64,000 nt of DNA from an uncultured Bacteroidota bacterium (lineage in GTDB: Bacteria; Bacteroidota; Bacteroidia; Bacteroidales; SZUA-534). The position numbers and the translations under genes are program-made. The notes under the pieces were generated by a model. That model saw only the letters and a program-made list of their open reading frames with translations. It had not been told where the DNA came from and made no database searches. The stretch lies in NCBI GenBank assembly GCA_946414435.1, contig CAMKOM010000004.1:101726-165725 (forward strand), in the 5' to 3' direction. Shown here in pieces: positions 45,722 to 55,889 of this stretch; positions within the stretch are counted from its first letter, which is position 1; the number at the start of each line of letters is the position of its first letter.

Positions 45722-46738
45722 ATGAAAAAAACATTGTTGACATTGATGGTTTCGGCATTGGCTGTTTTTACGCAGGCACAAATGCCACAAACATTTGGTT
45801 ATCAAGTTGCTGTTCGCGACGCAAATGGAACGTTGCTTAAAAATCAGCAAATTGGTGTGCGAGTTTCTCTTTTTTGCATTCCGCAAGCCGACACTTTGAT
45901 TTATTATAAGGAAACTCACCAAGCCAAAACCGACAATTTTGGTGTGGCTACTATCAACATTATGGGTGGCTCTGTTGTTGAAGACCACTTGGCAAATAGC
46001 GGTGGTTTCGGTCAGATAATTAGTAATTCGGCTAAACCATTCATGTTAATTGAAATTGACCCCGCCGGTGGCACAAACTACACTATGAAATCATCAGCAC
46101 AACTACTACCTGTACCTTATGCTACCCATGCTGAAGAAGCAAAGCAAGCCGCAAAGGTGAATAGTAGCTTGGGCGATTTGCCGTTAGTTGACGTTAAAGT
46201 GAAAGTTACTGGCGACGTCACTTCAAACGGATATGTGGATTTTCTTGGCAAAACAATAGCTGTTGGCTCTGAAGAAACTTTTAGGGTTCCTGCTTACAGT
46301 CCTGTATATATTTCGAAAATTGCAAAATCAAACTCTTCATATCGTTTCAGCCGCAGTGTTAAATTGAATAACACTACTGTAAACATTTCAAAGGGACAGT
46401 CGATTTATAGTTCAGAATCTTCAGAACCGATAAGGGTTCCTGTAAAATCAGCTAAAAATGATTATAATGTATTTGTCGTTGAAAACGGCTCAGCTACTAC
46501 TATCGAAGGTGAGCAGATGAAACCATTGTACGGCATAATTAAAAATCAGAATGACAATCAATTTAACGATGCCTACAATAATTCAAAAAGTGTGCTTTAT
46601 GTGCAATTTTCTAATTACAATCACACTATTATAGATGACAAGTACTCTTACGATGAAGATATTCCAAACGTATTAGTTGGTCCGTTCAACGAAAGAGAAA
46701 ACACTATTGAAATAGAATACACAAAGATTATTTATTAA
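45722..46738 (+). CDS. Secreted protein of a Bacteroidota surface family
   Basis: A 338-residue exported protein with a short signal peptide ending QAQ. Residues 20-140 carry a pattern common in Bacteroidota extracellular proteins: MPQTFGYQVAVRDANGT, then NQQIGVRVSLF, the pair DNFGVATINI, and YTMKSSAQLLPVPYATHAEEA. The rest is low in cysteine and beta-rich, with no sorting domain that I can see, so export or anchoring may be through its operon partner. No function is known to me. Confidence 0.65.
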   Translation: MKKTLLTLMVSALAVFTQAQMPQTFGYQVAVRDANGTLLKNQQIGVRVSLFCIPQADTLIYYKETHQAKTDNFGVATINIMGGSVVEDHLANSGGFGQIISNSAKPFMLIEIDPAGGTNYTMKSSAQLLPVPYATHAEEAKQAAKVNSSLGDLPLVDVKVKVTGDVTSNGYVDFLGKTIAVGSEETFRVPAYSPVYISKIAKSNSSYRFSRSVKLNNTTVNISKGQSIYSSESSEPIRVPVKSAKNDYNVFVVENGSATTIEGEQMKPLYGIIKNQNDNQFNDAYNNSKSVLYVQFSNYNHTIIDDKYSYDEDIPNVLVGPFNERENTIEIEYTKIIY

Positions 46739-46756
46739 TCCTTGTATTTATACAGC

Positions 46757-46792
46757 AAAAAGGCGCTTGTCTTGAGATAGGCGCCTTTTTTT
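46757..46792. terminator. Bidirectional terminator between the secreted-protein pair and tsaC
   Basis: AAAAAGGCGC (46757-46766) pairs with GCGCCTTTTTTT (46781-46792). Confidence 0.88.
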
Positions 46793-46800
46793 CTTCCGCT

Positions 46801-47415
46801 CTATACCACTTCACCTTTCCCTTCGCGGATAATCTCAAACTCGTCGGTAGTGCAGTCAATAACCGTAGATGGCTGATTATCACCATATCCGCCATCAATA
46901 ACCGCATCAACCAAATTGCCGTAGTGTTCGTGAATTAGTTCGGGGTCAGTAATGTATTCGGTTACTTCGTCTTCAACATCATGCACCGACGACGACAGCA
47001 GCGGTCGCCCTAATTCGGCCACAATGCTGCGGATAATATTGTTGTCGGGCACACGGATGCCTACCGTTTTGCGGCGAGTTTTGAAAAGTTTAGGAATGTT
47101 ATTGTTGGCTTCAAAAATAAAGGTGAATGGCCCCGGCACATTGTGTTTCAATAGTCTGAAAGCTGAATTCGAAAATGGTTTTGTGTATTCCGATATTTGA
47201 CTCAAATCGTTGAAAATAAACGAAAAATATGCTTTGTCCATATCCAATCCCTGAAGTTTCGCAAGCCGTGCTACTGCTTTAGGCTGCATCATATCGCAAC
47301 CCACACCGTAGATGGTATCAGTTGGATAGATAACAAGCCCGCCACTGTCGATGATTTCGACAATTTTTTTCACTTCGCGCGGGTTTGGATTCTCGGGGTA
47401 GATTTTAATTAGCAT
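46801..47415 (-). CDS. tsaC: L-threonylcarbamoyladenylate synthase (YrdC/Sua5 type)
   Basis: Makes threonylcarbamoyl-AMP from threonine, bicarbonate and ATP for t6A in tRNA. The 204 residues show the YrdC fold: GGLVIYPTDTIYGVGCD, KAYFSFIFNDLSQIS, PGPFTFIFEAN, TVGIRVPDN and PLLSSSVHD. The C-terminal Sua5 domain is absent, so this is the short TsaC form. No promoter of the consensus type is evident. Confidence 0.92.
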   Translation of the reverse strand: MLIKIYPENPNPREVKKIVEIIDSGGLVIYPTDTIYGVGCDMMQPKAVARLAKLQGLDMDKAYFSFIFNDLSQISEYTKPFSNSAFRLLKHNVPGPFTFIFEANNNIPKLFKTRRKTVGIRVPDNNIIRSIVAELGRPLLSSSVHDVEDEVTEYITDPELIHEHYGNLVDAVIDGGYGDNQPSTVIDCTTDEFEIIREGKGEVV

Positions 47416-47481
47416 TTTTCCAGTTAGGATTTAGAAATTAGGATTTAGGAATGAACAATTATAAATGGAATCTGTTGCATT

Positions 47482-47506
47482 GTAGGGATATGGCGTGCCG
47501 CGTCCG
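47482..47506. repeat. REP-like hairpin, copy 1
   Basis: GTAGGGATATGGCGTGCCGCGTCCG; GGATATGGC can fold on GCCGCGTCC with a two-base loop and two imperfect pairs. Identical to the copy at 61907 in 23 of 25 bases. It lies between tsaC and upp. Confidence 0.6.
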
Positions 47507-47595
47507 TGCCAATAATTCAATTTAAATTAAATCAAACAATCTGTATAAATCCGTTCAATCTGTGTCATCTGCGTTCAAAAAAATTCACCGGTAAT

Positions 47596-48249
47596 TTATT
47601 CCTTCTCGCCATAGCACAAATCGCCGGCATCGCCCAAGCCTGGCACAATGTATGATTTTGCCGTCAGTTCATCGTCGATGGCGCCGGTCCAAATGGTGAC
47701 GGGCTGCCCGGCAACGTTGCGTTGCAGATAATCAAGACCTTCGCGGCTCGAAATAACTGACACTATATGTGTGTGCACAGGCGTTCCTTTTTTCAGCAGA
47801 GCTTGATAAGCCAAAACCATCGATGCACCGCTGGCCTGCATCGGGTCGACTAGAATCAAGGTTTTTCCGTCAGTTGACGGTCCGGCAATGTGGTCGAAAC
47901 TGATGTGGAACGTGCAGCCGTCTTTCTCATACTTGCGGCAAGCCGAAATAAAGGCATTTTCGGCCTTGTCTAGGACATTCAGAAATCCTTGATGGAAAGG
48001 CAGTCCGGCACGCAGTACACTGGCAATAACAGGCTGTGCGGCTAATTGCGGCACTTGCGCCACACCTAGTGGGGTTTGCACTTCGGTCTGCTTGTATTCA
48101 AGCTGCTTGCTGATCTCGTAAGCGAATATTTCTCCAATGCGTTCCATATTCCGGCGGAAACGCAAGCTGTCTTTCTGGATGTTACTGTCGCGCAATTCGG
48201 CCATAAACTGGTTCAGAATGCTGCTCTGTGTGCCTAAATTGATAACCAT
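47596..48249 (-). CDS. upp: Uracil phosphoribosyltransferase
   Basis: Salvages uracil with PRPP to UMP. The 217 residues include the start MVINLGTQSSILNQFMAELRD, SVLRAGLPFHQGFLNV, the PRPP loop LVDPMQASGASMV and the C-terminal uracil site YIVPGLGDAGDLCYG. Single gene, divergent from recA. Confidence 0.95.
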   Translation of the reverse strand: MVINLGTQSSILNQFMAELRDSNIQKDSLRFRRNMERIGEIFAYEISKQLEYKQTEVQTPLGVAQVPQLAAQPVIASVLRAGLPFHQGFLNVLDKAENAFISACRKYEKDGCTFHISFDHIAGPSTDGKTLILVDPMQASGASMVLAYQALLKKGTPVHTHIVSVISSREGLDYLQRNVAGQPVTIWTGAIDDELTAKSYIVPGLGDAGDLCYGEKE

Positions 48250-48423
48250 ACTGTCTTGTTTTTATGTTTAATAAAACCCACGCCCCGCGTTTTTGCTAAA
48301 GCGATGATAATAATAATCAATTTTTAAATCAGTTTTCATGAAAATGTGAATCTCTCTTGTTTCTTTTACACCTTTTTTTCTACCTTTATCAAATTCGAAA
48401 ATAAAACTTAAAACATATATCAA

Positions 48424-49488
48424 ATGGCTAAAGAACAAGCAAATACAAGTGCCAACAGCGAAAAGTTGAAAGCCTTGCAGCTCACAATCGACAAAATTGA
48501 AAAGAACTTTGGCAAAGGTGCCATTATGCGTATGGGCGACCACGCCATCGAGAACGTTCCGGTTATCTCATCGGGTTCAATAAGTCTTGATTTAGCGTTG
48601 GGCATTGGCGGTTATCCGCGCGGCCGCGTAATAGAAATTTACGGTCCTGAATCGTCTGGTAAAACAACTTTGGCCATCCATGCAATTGCCGAAGCTCAGA
48701 AGAATGGTGGAATAGCAGCCTTCATCGACGCAGAACACGCTTTCGACCGTTTTTATGCTGAAAAATTAGGCGTAAACATCAACGAACTGCTGATTTCGCA
48801 ACCCGACAATGGTGAGCAAGCTCTTGAAATAGCCGACCACCTTATTCGCTCCGGCGCCATCGATATTATTGTCATTGACTCTGTAGCAGCTCTTACACCA
48901 AAAGCCGAAATAGAAGGTGAAATGGGCGACTCGAAAATGGGCCTTCAGGCACGATTGATGTCGCAAGCACTGCGGAAACTCACTGCAAACATCAACAAAA
49001 CAAACACTTGCTGCATTTTTATCAATCAGCTGCGCGAAAAGATTGGCGTGATGTTTGGTAACCCCGAGACTACCACTGGTGGTAATGCGCTAAAGTTCTA
49101 TGCTTCAATTAGAATCGATATTCGCCGCACTTCTACTCTGAAAGATGGCGAAGACTCTATCGGTAACCATGTCAAGGTTAAAATCGTCAAAAACAAACTT
49201 GCAGCACCTTTCCGTAAAGCTGAGTTCGACATAATGTATGGCGAAGGTATTTGCAAGTCGGGAGAGCTCGTCGATATGGCAGTGGAACTCAACATTATCA
49301 AGAAATCGGGGTCGTGGTTCAGCTATGGCGATACAAAACTCGGTCAGGGCCGCGACTATGTGCGCCAACTGATGGTCGATAATCAGGAACTTGCTAAAGA
49401 AATTGAAACAAAAATTCTTGAAATCATGACAAAGAGTGATGCACCGTCGCTCGAATCAGCCGATGATGACGACATTGTAAAAGACTAA
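48424..49488 (+). CDS. recA: Recombinase RecA
   Basis: ATP-dependent strand-exchange protein, 354 residues. Walker [10 protein letters not shown] at about 77-85, [71 protein letters not shown] and the acidic C-tail [11 protein letters not shown] are all standard. A weak -7 box (TACCTTTA) lies upstream; I see no LexA-type operator. A terminator follows. Confidence 0.98.
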   Translation: MAKEQANTSANSEKLKALQLTIDKIEKNFGKGAIMRMGDHAIENVPVISSGSISLDLALGIGGYPRGRVIEIYGPESSGKTTLAIHAIAEAQKNGGIAAFIDAEHAFDRFYAEKLGVNINELLISQPDNGEQALEIADHLIRSGAIDIIVIDSVAALTPKAEIEGEMGDSKMGLQARLMSQALRKLTANINKTNTCCIFINQLREKIGVMFGNPETTTGGNALKFYASIRIDIRRTSTLKDGEDSIGNHVKVKIVKNKLAAPFRKAEFDIMYGEGICKSGELVDMAVELNIIKKSGSWFSYGDTKLGQGRDYVRQLMVDNQELAKEIETKILEIMTKSDAPSLESADDDDIVKD

Positions 49489-49534
49489 AAAATCCTGGTT
49501 TTTATAATTGTATTTTTTAGGTGGTTTATTTGTA

Positions 49535-49566
49535 AAATGGCGGAAAAAATCCGCCATTTCTTTTTT
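49535..49566 (+). terminator. Terminator of recA
   Basis: AAATGGCGGA (49535-49544) pairs with TCCGCCATTT (49550-49559), then T's. Confidence 0.9.
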
Positions 49567-50187
49567 GATTATCTGTGTTTCGGAGTTTCCTTTTGTTAAT
49601 AACGTTTTAATTACTGTTTTGTGGTTATAGTTTTTTGTTTTATAGAAAAATACCACTATTCATCTGAACAATTATTTTAAATTCAGAAATTGAAATTCAA
49701 TGCTTTAATATTATGTTAAACTGTTAATAAGATTTTTTGTTCTGTGTTTATAAAATCGGACGTTTTTTTCTTGCAAATAAATTTCACGTGCTGCATATAA
49801 AATTTTCAATTTATTCAAATGTTCATTTCGAATTTTTTATTCTCTAAAATCAACACAACACTATCCTTTTCAACTGTTAACTTCTGCCCTGTATTTAATA
49901 ACTAATGAGTTTTAAACAATTTGTTTATAATGATGCGTACATGGCTGATTACTAAACTGTGCTCATAAATCAAAATTGTTAAATAGCATCTTACATTTTA
50001 CTAATTTTCAATATTCAAAATTTTTCTTCTATTTCTTTTGAACTTTTTCACCGCCAAATTATCATCATCATTTTTTTAAAAATTAAAAAGGAATATTAAT
50101 AATGATATGGTCTGGGGTTTTGGGTTTCGTTGTTTTCAAAATTTCAATTTTAGTTAATCGCCCTTTATTTATGCTGTGTTCTTTTTT

Positions 50188-50195
50188 TACTTTTG
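50188..50195 (+). promoter_or_regulatory. Promoter -7 box of the flippase-to-mnmG operon
   Basis: TACTTTTG, full TAnnTTTG match, giving a leader of about 100 bases that includes the palindrome CTTTCGGCCGAAAG at 50231-50244. Confidence 0.5.
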
Positions 50196-50298
50196 TCCAA
50201 AAATATCGGTTTGAGCTATTCAGCGAAAATCTTTCGGCCGAAAGTTCTTCACTTGTTTTAATTCACAACCGTTAAAAATGTAATGCTTGATTTGTAAG

Positions 50299-51774
50299 AT
50301 GGGTTTCTTCAGCAATTTTTTCAAAGGTCTGGCTGGACAGACGATGATTTACGGCTTGGGCACCATTGTGCCGCGGCTGATGAACTACTTGCTACTGACG
50401 CCTTTCTATACTCGCATTTTCACCAAGGCACAATACGGAACTGTTTCCGAGCTTTACGCCTATTCGTCGCTGCTGCTGGTGCTGCTCATTCACGGAATGG
50501 AAACCACATATTTCCGCTACAGCGTCGATAAGAAGGAAGAACCGAACACTTTCAATCACGCCGTTTTCAGCACGTCGGTTTTTGCAACAGCTTTTCTGCT
50601 CATTGCTCTGATTTTCAAGCAGGATATTGCCGAACTCATTAGGTATGAGCAAAATGTGAATTATATTGTCTGCTTTGCTTTCATTATTTTCTTCGATGTT
50701 ATAACGTCGATTCCGTTTGCAAGAATGCGTAATCAGAACCGCGCGTTGAAGTTCTCGATTATCAAACTGATAAATGTTTCGGTCAACATTCTGCTCAACA
50801 TTTTCTTTTTTGTGGTTTGCCGCGACTCTGAAAATGAGCTGCTTGCGTCGTTCTATAATCCTGATATAAATATTGGTTACGCCTTCATTAGCAATATGGT
50901 GGCGTCCACGGTAACGTTCCTGCTTGTTCTGCCCGAGTACCGCTCTTTCAGGTTCAATATTTCGCTGCGCAAATATCTGACAATGCTCAATTACACCTGG
51001 CCGTTGATTGTAATTGGCATTGCAGGTGTTATCAACGAAGTGTCGGACAAGATTTTCTTGAAATACTTGTCAGATGGCAGCCTGGTTGCCGAAGAACAGG
51101 TTGGAATTTATGCGGCCAACTACAAAATTGCCGTTTTGATGACCATTTTCATTCAGATGTTCAACTATGCGGCCGAACCGTTCTTCTTCAAAAAATCGCT
51201 CGCTAAAGACGCCAAAGAGTCGTACAGCGTTGTGATGGACTATTTCGTCATTTTCTGCCTGCTGATTTTCCTGATGGTCACAATGTATATCGATATATTT
51301 AAATACTTCATTGGCAGCGAGTTCCACGAAGGACTCGATATTGTTCCTGTTGTTCTTCTGGCCAATATGTTCCTTGGAATTTACTACAACCTTTCGGTTT
51401 GGTACAAAATCAATAATAAAACCTACTGCGGCGCCGTGATTTCGGTCATTGGAATGATTATAACGCTCGTAATGAACGTTTTACTCATTCCACGAATCGG
51501 CTATTGGGGTGCTGCCTGGGCAACCATTGCCTGCTATTTTGCGATGGTTGTGGTGTCGTACATTTGGGGTCACAAGGTTTATCCTGTTCGCTATAGCGTT
51601 GGCAAGATTCTCTGCTACATTGCGCTAGCCATTTTAGTCCTTTGCGGCCGAAATTGTTTCAATTTAAGCAATACGGTGGCGTCACTTTCAGTTAGTACAT
51701 TGTTTATGCTGTCATATATTGGCATTTTATATTACTTTGAGCGGAAAAACATTAAGAAACTTTTATGCGTGTAA
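50299..51774 (+). CDS. Oligosaccharide flippase-like membrane protein (MOP superfamily)
   Basis: A 491-residue protein with about 12-14 membrane spans, of the Wzx/polysaccharide biosynthesis type ([36 protein letters not shown] at the start). Such proteins flip lipid-linked sugars; a role in exporting a surface glycan is likely. The ATG at 50299 (MGFFSNF) is preferred over the TTG at 50287. Its end overlaps dut by ten bases. It heads a nine-gene run. Confidence 0.87.
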   Translation: MGFFSNFFKGLAGQTMIYGLGTIVPRLMNYLLLTPFYTRIFTKAQYGTVSELYAYSSLLLVLLIHGMETTYFRYSVDKKEEPNTFNHAVFSTSVFATAFLLIALIFKQDIAELIRYEQNVNYIVCFAFIIFFDVITSIPFARMRNQNRALKFSIIKLINVSVNILLNIFFFVVCRDSENELLASFYNPDINIGYAFISNMVASTVTFLLVLPEYRSFRFNISLRKYLTMLNYTWPLIVIGIAGVINEVSDKIFLKYLSDGSLVAEEQVGIYAANYKIAVLMTIFIQMFNYAAEPFFFKKSLAKDAKESYSVVMDYFVIFCLLIFLMVTMYIDIFKYFIGSEFHEGLDIVPVVLLANMFLGIYYNLSVWYKINNKTYCGAVISVIGMIITLVMNVLLIPRIGYWGAAWATIACYFAMVVVSYIWGHKVYPVRYSVGKILCYIALAILVLCGRNCFNLSNTVASLSVSTLFMLSYIGILYYFERKNIKKLLCV

Positions 51775-52196
51775 AAATTATAAACAAATCGAATAACGCG
51801 CTGCCTGCCTACGAGACAGCAAGCTCTGCTGGTATGGATTTGCGGGCTTTTGTCGATGCTGATGTAGTGCTGAAACCTTTCGAGCGCAAGCTCATTCCGA
51901 CAGGTCTTTACATTGAGTTGCCCGACGGCTACGAAGCGCAGATTCGTCCGCGCAGCGGTTTGGCAATCAAAAGCGGAATCACAGTTCTCAACTCACCTGG
52001 CACAATCGATGCCGATTATCGCGGTGAGATAAAAGTTATACTTATCAATTTGAGTGACATTGATTTCACCATTAAATCTGGCGAACGTATTTGTCAAATG
52101 GTGATTGCCAAGCATGAGAAAGCAGAATTTATTGAAGTTGAAGAGATTAGTGAGACAGAGCGTGGTGCCGGCGGTTTTGGACATACTGGAAAATAG
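51765..52196 (+). CDS. dut: dUTP diphosphatase
   Basis: Cleaves dUTP to dUMP, keeping uracil out of DNA. The 143 residues carry all five trimeric dUTPase motifs: [38 protein letters not shown] and the C-terminal [11 protein letters not shown]. The start is inside the flippase stop region (ATGCGTGTAA) and the stop touches the next ATG. Confidence 0.96.
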   Translation: MRVKIINKSNNALPAYETASSAGMDLRAFVDADVVLKPFERKLIPTGLYIELPDGYEAQIRPRSGLAIKSGITVLNSPGTIDADYRGEIKVILINLSDIDFTIKSGERICQMVIAKHEKAEFIEVEEISETERGAGGFGHTGK

Positions 52197-53918
52197 ATGA
52201 AGATTTTTTTGAAAGTTGGTTTATTTGCATTTGGCCTGTTTTTTTGTGTTTCTTCTTATTGTCAGGAAGAAAATACTGGTTTTGAATCCATTTTTGGAGA
52301 TGAAATAACTTACCAGTACAATATTTTTGAGGCTGACAAATATTTTAATGAAGAAAATTACGAGTTGGCTGAAAGCTATTACCTTCTTTGCCTTAATTTT
52401 CAACCTGAAAATCCTTATTTATTATATCGTTTGGCTTCAATATCGCTTCAGCAAAAAGATTTGAATTCTGCTGAGATTTATATTGATAAGTGTTTGAATT
52501 ACAACGATACAAACGAATGGTACTTATATCTTGCAGGTAACATTTATGGGTTCAATGCTAAACTTGAAAAAGCAGAGAAAATTTTCAACAAATTGATTTC
52601 ACTCAAGCCAAACGAGTTTGATTTTTATGTTTGTCTTGCTGATGTATACATAAAAGGCAACAAATTAAAAAAGGCGTTGTCTATTTATGAGTTGATTGAG
52701 AAAAAGTTTGGTATCGATGAAACGATAGTAATGCAGAAGAAGAACATCTATCTTCAGCTTAAAAACAAAAAGAAGGCTGAAGAAGAGTTAGTAAAACTCA
52801 TTAATTATTACCCTGAAGAAGTACAGTTTCAGCGTATTCTTGCTGATTTCTATTATCAATTAGGTGATTTAGATAAAGCCATTTCTGCATATAAGAAAAT
52901 ATTGGCCGACAATCCGTCTGATGGTGTTTCGCACATTGGGCTTGCAGGCTGCTATCATTCCAAAAAAGACATTGACAATTTCTTCAATGAAATCACAGCT
53001 GGCTTTTCATCGTTAATGGTGAGTGTTGAAATAAAGATTTCGATATTAATTGATATCACTCACGATCTTAAGCTGATAAATGAAAATTTCGACAAGGTTT
53101 TCAATCTTTCAGAGTTACTTGTGAAAATTTATCCCGATGATCCCGATGCCAATACAATCTATGCTGACTTTCAGATGAATAAAGGAAATATTTATATTGC
53201 CCGTTTGGCACTTCAAAAAGTAATAGAAACAAGAAAAAACAAATATGGAATTTGGGAGCAAATTTTATTTATTGATAATCAGATGGCAGATTGGAACTCA
53301 ATGATAAAACACAGTGCTGAAGCCATTGAGTATTTTCCAAATATCCCATTGTTTTACTTTTTCAATGGAATAAGCAATTTCCAGCTTTCAAAGTATACAC
53401 AGGCAAAAAAATCATTAGAATTCGGTTATAGTATTCTTCCAAAAAACGACCCATTATTGTCTGATTTTCTTACTTTTATAGGTGAAGTTTATTACAAGTT
53501 GGATGATAAGGAAACCGCATATTCATATTTCGACAAACTTCTTGATGCCGACCCGGGCAATTTGATGGTGATGAATAACTACAGCTATTATTTGTCGCTT
53601 GACAAGGCCAATCTTCAAAAGGCGCGGGAAATGTCTTTACAAACAATCCAGAAAGAGCCTGAGAACTCTACTTATCTCGATACTTATGCGTGGATTTTAT
53701 TTGAGATGAAACAATACTCAGAAGCATTGAAATACATAAAGAAGGCTGTTGATTTTGATTCAACGCGCAGTGGCGTTATTATTGAGCATTATGGAGATAT
53801 TCTTTATTTCAACGACGATGCCGAAGGTGCCCTTGAACAATGGAAAAGAGTAAAAACAATAGGTAACGGCAGTGACAAGCTCGATGAAAAAATTGTGTCA
53901 GGGAAGTATATTGAGTAG
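52197..53918 (+). CDS. Tetratricopeptide-repeat protein, secreted
   Basis: A 573-residue protein with an N-terminal signal (FLKVGLFAFGLFFCVSSYCQ) and at least eight TPR units from residue 45 on (YFNEENYELAESYYLLCLN, GDLDKAISAYKKILADNPSD, YFDKLLDADPGN, and so on). The C-terminal part keeps AREMSLQTIQKEPENSTYLD and SEALKYIKKAVDFD. It is a scaffold, probably periplasmic; no catalytic domain. The ATG follows the dut stop directly. A distant likeness to PorW/SprE TPR lipoproteins is possible but the lipobox is lacking. Confidence 0.8.
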   Translation: MKIFLKVGLFAFGLFFCVSSYCQEENTGFESIFGDEITYQYNIFEADKYFNEENYELAESYYLLCLNFQPENPYLLYRLASISLQQKDLNSAEIYIDKCLNYNDTNEWYLYLAGNIYGFNAKLEKAEKIFNKLISLKPNEFDFYVCLADVYIKGNKLKKALSIYELIEKKFGIDETIVMQKKNIYLQLKNKKKAEEELVKLINYYPEEVQFQRILADFYYQLGDLDKAISAYKKILADNPSDGVSHIGLAGCYHSKKDIDNFFNEITAGFSSLMVSVEIKISILIDITHDLKLINENFDKVFNLSELLVKIYPDDPDANTIYADFQMNKGNIYIARLALQKVIETRKNKYGIWEQILFIDNQMADWNSMIKHSAEAIEYFPNIPLFYFFNGISNFQLSKYTQAKKSLEFGYSILPKNDPLLSDFLTFIGEVYYKLDDKETAYSYFDKLLDADPGNLMVMNNYSYYLSLDKANLQKAREMSLQTIQKEPENSTYLDTYAWILFEMKQYSEALKYIKKAVDFDSTRSGVIIEHYGDILYFNDDAEGALEQWKRVKTIGNGSDKLDEKIVSGKYIE

Positions 53919-54672
53919 TATTCTGTTGCTTTTCCTTTTTTGTTCGTGTTCAAAATCAGTCATAGTTTCACGGCGTGTTACCGATTTTTCCAGTCTTGAA
54001 ACAAGAATCAAGAAACACCATGACTTTATATCGTCGAACAATTTGAAAATCAAATTCAAAACTTTTATTGAAATCGACGGTAGAGAGAACAAGCTCTCTG
54101 GTCGGATTTTTGCGCTATCCGACACCTGTTTATATTTGAATGTAATGTCTTCAACTTTAGGAATCGAAGTTGCTCAAGTGTTAATGACTCAAGATTCTGT
54201 TACTATCATTAATAAGGTTGAAAAAAACTATTATTCAGAAAATTATAATGATTTGAAAAAGGTTTGCAATGTGAATTTTAGGACACTTTATTCTTTTTTC
54301 ACTTCATCTTATCTTTTTTCCGATTCAATTTGCTTCAATAGCTCCAACACCAACTATCAACCGAATTTTCAAAGGTTCATTGTTAATAGCATTTTGTCAG
54401 AAGATGATTGTAAATCGTTTGTAACGTCTATTTTTGATGAGTATGGTAATCTGGGTAGCACAGAATATAAATCGTGCAATGGCGATATTTTTAGGGCTAT
54501 TTATTCTAATTTTGCATTGAGTTTTGGGTTTCCCGGAGAAATGGTTTTGACATCGGTAGTAAAAGGTAAAAAGAGTGAGTTTCGCATACAGTTTGAAAAT
54601 ATAAGTGTTGTGAATGGAAATGTTCCGGAAATGAACTTGAAAGTTGATAAATATAAACGCATAAGCTTTTGA
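53884..54672 (+). CDS. DUF4292 lipoprotein
   Basis: With the ATG at 53884 it has 262 residues and a lipoprotein signal (ILLLFLFCSC, cysteines near 22-24); a GTG at 53872 gives a worse start. The body fits the DUF4292 pattern, LolB/LolA-like in outline: FIEIDGRENKLSGRIFALSDTCLYLNV and a half-barrel of strands. It may bind lipid or lipoprotein at the outer membrane (inference). The start overlaps the TPR gene by 35 bases and the stop precedes the EnvC-like ATG by two bases. Confidence 0.75.
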   Translation: MKKLCQGSILSSILLLFLFCSCSKSVIVSRRVTDFSSLETRIKKHHDFISSNNLKIKFKTFIEIDGRENKLSGRIFALSDTCLYLNVMSSTLGIEVAQVLMTQDSVTIINKVEKNYYSENYNDLKKVCNVNFRTLYSFFTSSYLFSDSICFNSSNTNYQPNFQRFIVNSILSEDDCKSFVTSIFDEYGNLGSTEYKSCNGDIFRAIYSNFALSFGFPGEMVLTSVVKGKKSEFRIQFENISVVNGNVPEMNLKVDKYKRISF

Positions 54673-54674
54673 AC

Positions 54675-55889
54675 ATGTTAAGGTTGCTGATCACATCGAC
54701 TTTGCTTTTATCTTTTTTGCCAGTTTTTTCACAATCGCGGTCCGATCTTGAAAAACGTAAAAAGCAAAACGAGAAGGAAATCAGTTATACTAATGAACTT
54801 ATTGCTAAAACTGAAAAGAATAAAACAGCCACTTATAACAAACTTCTTCTTATAAACAGTAAAATCCAAAGCCGGGAGAAGGTTATTGGCAACATCAATT
54901 CTGAGATATCGTTGATTGATGGAAATATTAAAGTTCAGCAGGAGCTAATTGATGAACTCAACAACGATTATGAAAGACTTAAAAGCGAATATGCACGTGT
55001 AATATCGTTTTACTATAAAAATAGAAGCAACTATGATCGTATAATGTTCATTTTGGCTTCTGAAAGTGTGAACACGGCGTTCAATCGCATAAAACATCTG
55101 CAGCAGTATAGCGAGTATCGCACAACACAGGCTCGCCAGATAGTTGAGACTAAAAACGAAATAGAGAAGCAGCTTGCCCAACTCGATAGCATGAAATCAG
55201 AGAAGAAAGCACTTCTCAGAGAGCATATGACTGAAACAAATGAATTGAAAAAGGAAAAATCGGATCAAAACCAGATTATTCAAAAACTTGAAAAAGAAAA
55301 AGTTGAGTTGAAAAAGAAGCTCGATAAGCAAATTAAACTTGCAAGCGAACTTCAGCGTGAAATTGAGAAAGTTATTGCTGAAGAGTTGGCAAAAGCAAAA
55401 ACCGATTCAAAGAAGAAGGCGCCAAATGTGTTCCAACTTACACCTGAAGAGAGAAAGCTTGCCAATACGTTCGCCAGCAACAAGAGCAAATTGCCTTGGC
55501 CCACTGAGCGCGGTGTTATAACCGGTTATTTTGGTGAGAATCCGCATCCAGTGCTTAAAGGTGTTTTTGTGCGCAATGACGGAATAGATATTTCAACTAC
55601 CGAAGGATCTTACATTCGTTCGATATTTGATGGCACGGTAACAAGAGTTTTTGTTATTCCAGGCGCCCATACAACAGTTATTATCCGTCACGGAAACTAT
55701 CTTTCGGTTTATTCAAATTTGTCGGAAGTGTTTATAAAACAGGGTGATAAAGTTTCAACCAAACAAGCAATAGGTAAAATATACACCGATAAGGAAGAAG
55801 AAGGAAAGTCGGTGCTGCAGTTCCAAATATGGAAAGAAAATCAAAAACTCAATCCCCAAGAGTGGTTAGCAAGTTCGAAGAATGAATGA
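54675..55889 (+). CDS. EnvC-like factor with a degenerate M23 (LytM) domain
   Basis: A 404-residue exported protein: signal peptide (LLITSTLLLSFLPVFSQS), long coiled coils (about 20-250) and a C-terminal LytM/M23 fold (290-400) with RGVITGYFGENPHP. The zinc ligands are gone: the HxGxD motif reads NDGID and the HxH region reads YSNL. That is the state of EnvC, which activates amidases rather than cutting peptidoglycan, so a role as a division amidase activator is likely. ATG 54675 is chosen over TTG 54669. Confidence 0.85.
   Translation: MLRLLITSTLLLSFLPVFSQSRSDLEKRKKQNEKEISYTNELIAKTEKNKTATYNKLLLINSKIQSREKVIGNINSEISLIDGNIKVQQELIDELNNDYERLKSEYARVISFYYKNRSNYDRIMFILASESVNTAFNRIKHLQQYSEYRTTQARQIVETKNEIEKQLAQLDSMKSEKKALLREHMTETNELKKEKSDQNQIIQKLEKEKVELKKKLDKQIKLASELQREIEKVIAEELAKAKTDSKKKAPNVFQLTPEERKLANTFASNKSKLPWPTERGVITGYFGENPHPVLKGVFVRNDGIDISTTEGSYIRSIFDGTVTRVFVIPGAHTTVIIRHGNYLSVYSNLSEVFIKQGDKVSTKQAIGKIYTDKEEEGKSVLQFQIWKENQKLNPQEWLASSKNE

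Larger units (their letters stand above)
49489..50298. other. Long AT-rich intergenic region after recA
   Basis: About 800 bases, strongly AT-rich, with no credible gene on either strand. It contains the recA terminator (49535-49566), a half match to parS (TTTCACGTG near 49786), a promoter box at 50188-50195 and a palindrome CTTTCGGCCGAAAG at 50231-50244. I see no tRNA, no consensus DnaA box and no gene remnant. Confidence 0.7.

Noticed and set aside
49456..49656. Minus-strand frame overlapping the end of recA
   Set aside because: Short, AT-driven, overlaps the recA terminator and has no family.
49781..49796. Second parS site
   Set aside because: Only the left half (TTTCACGTG) fits; about 11 of 16 bases match.
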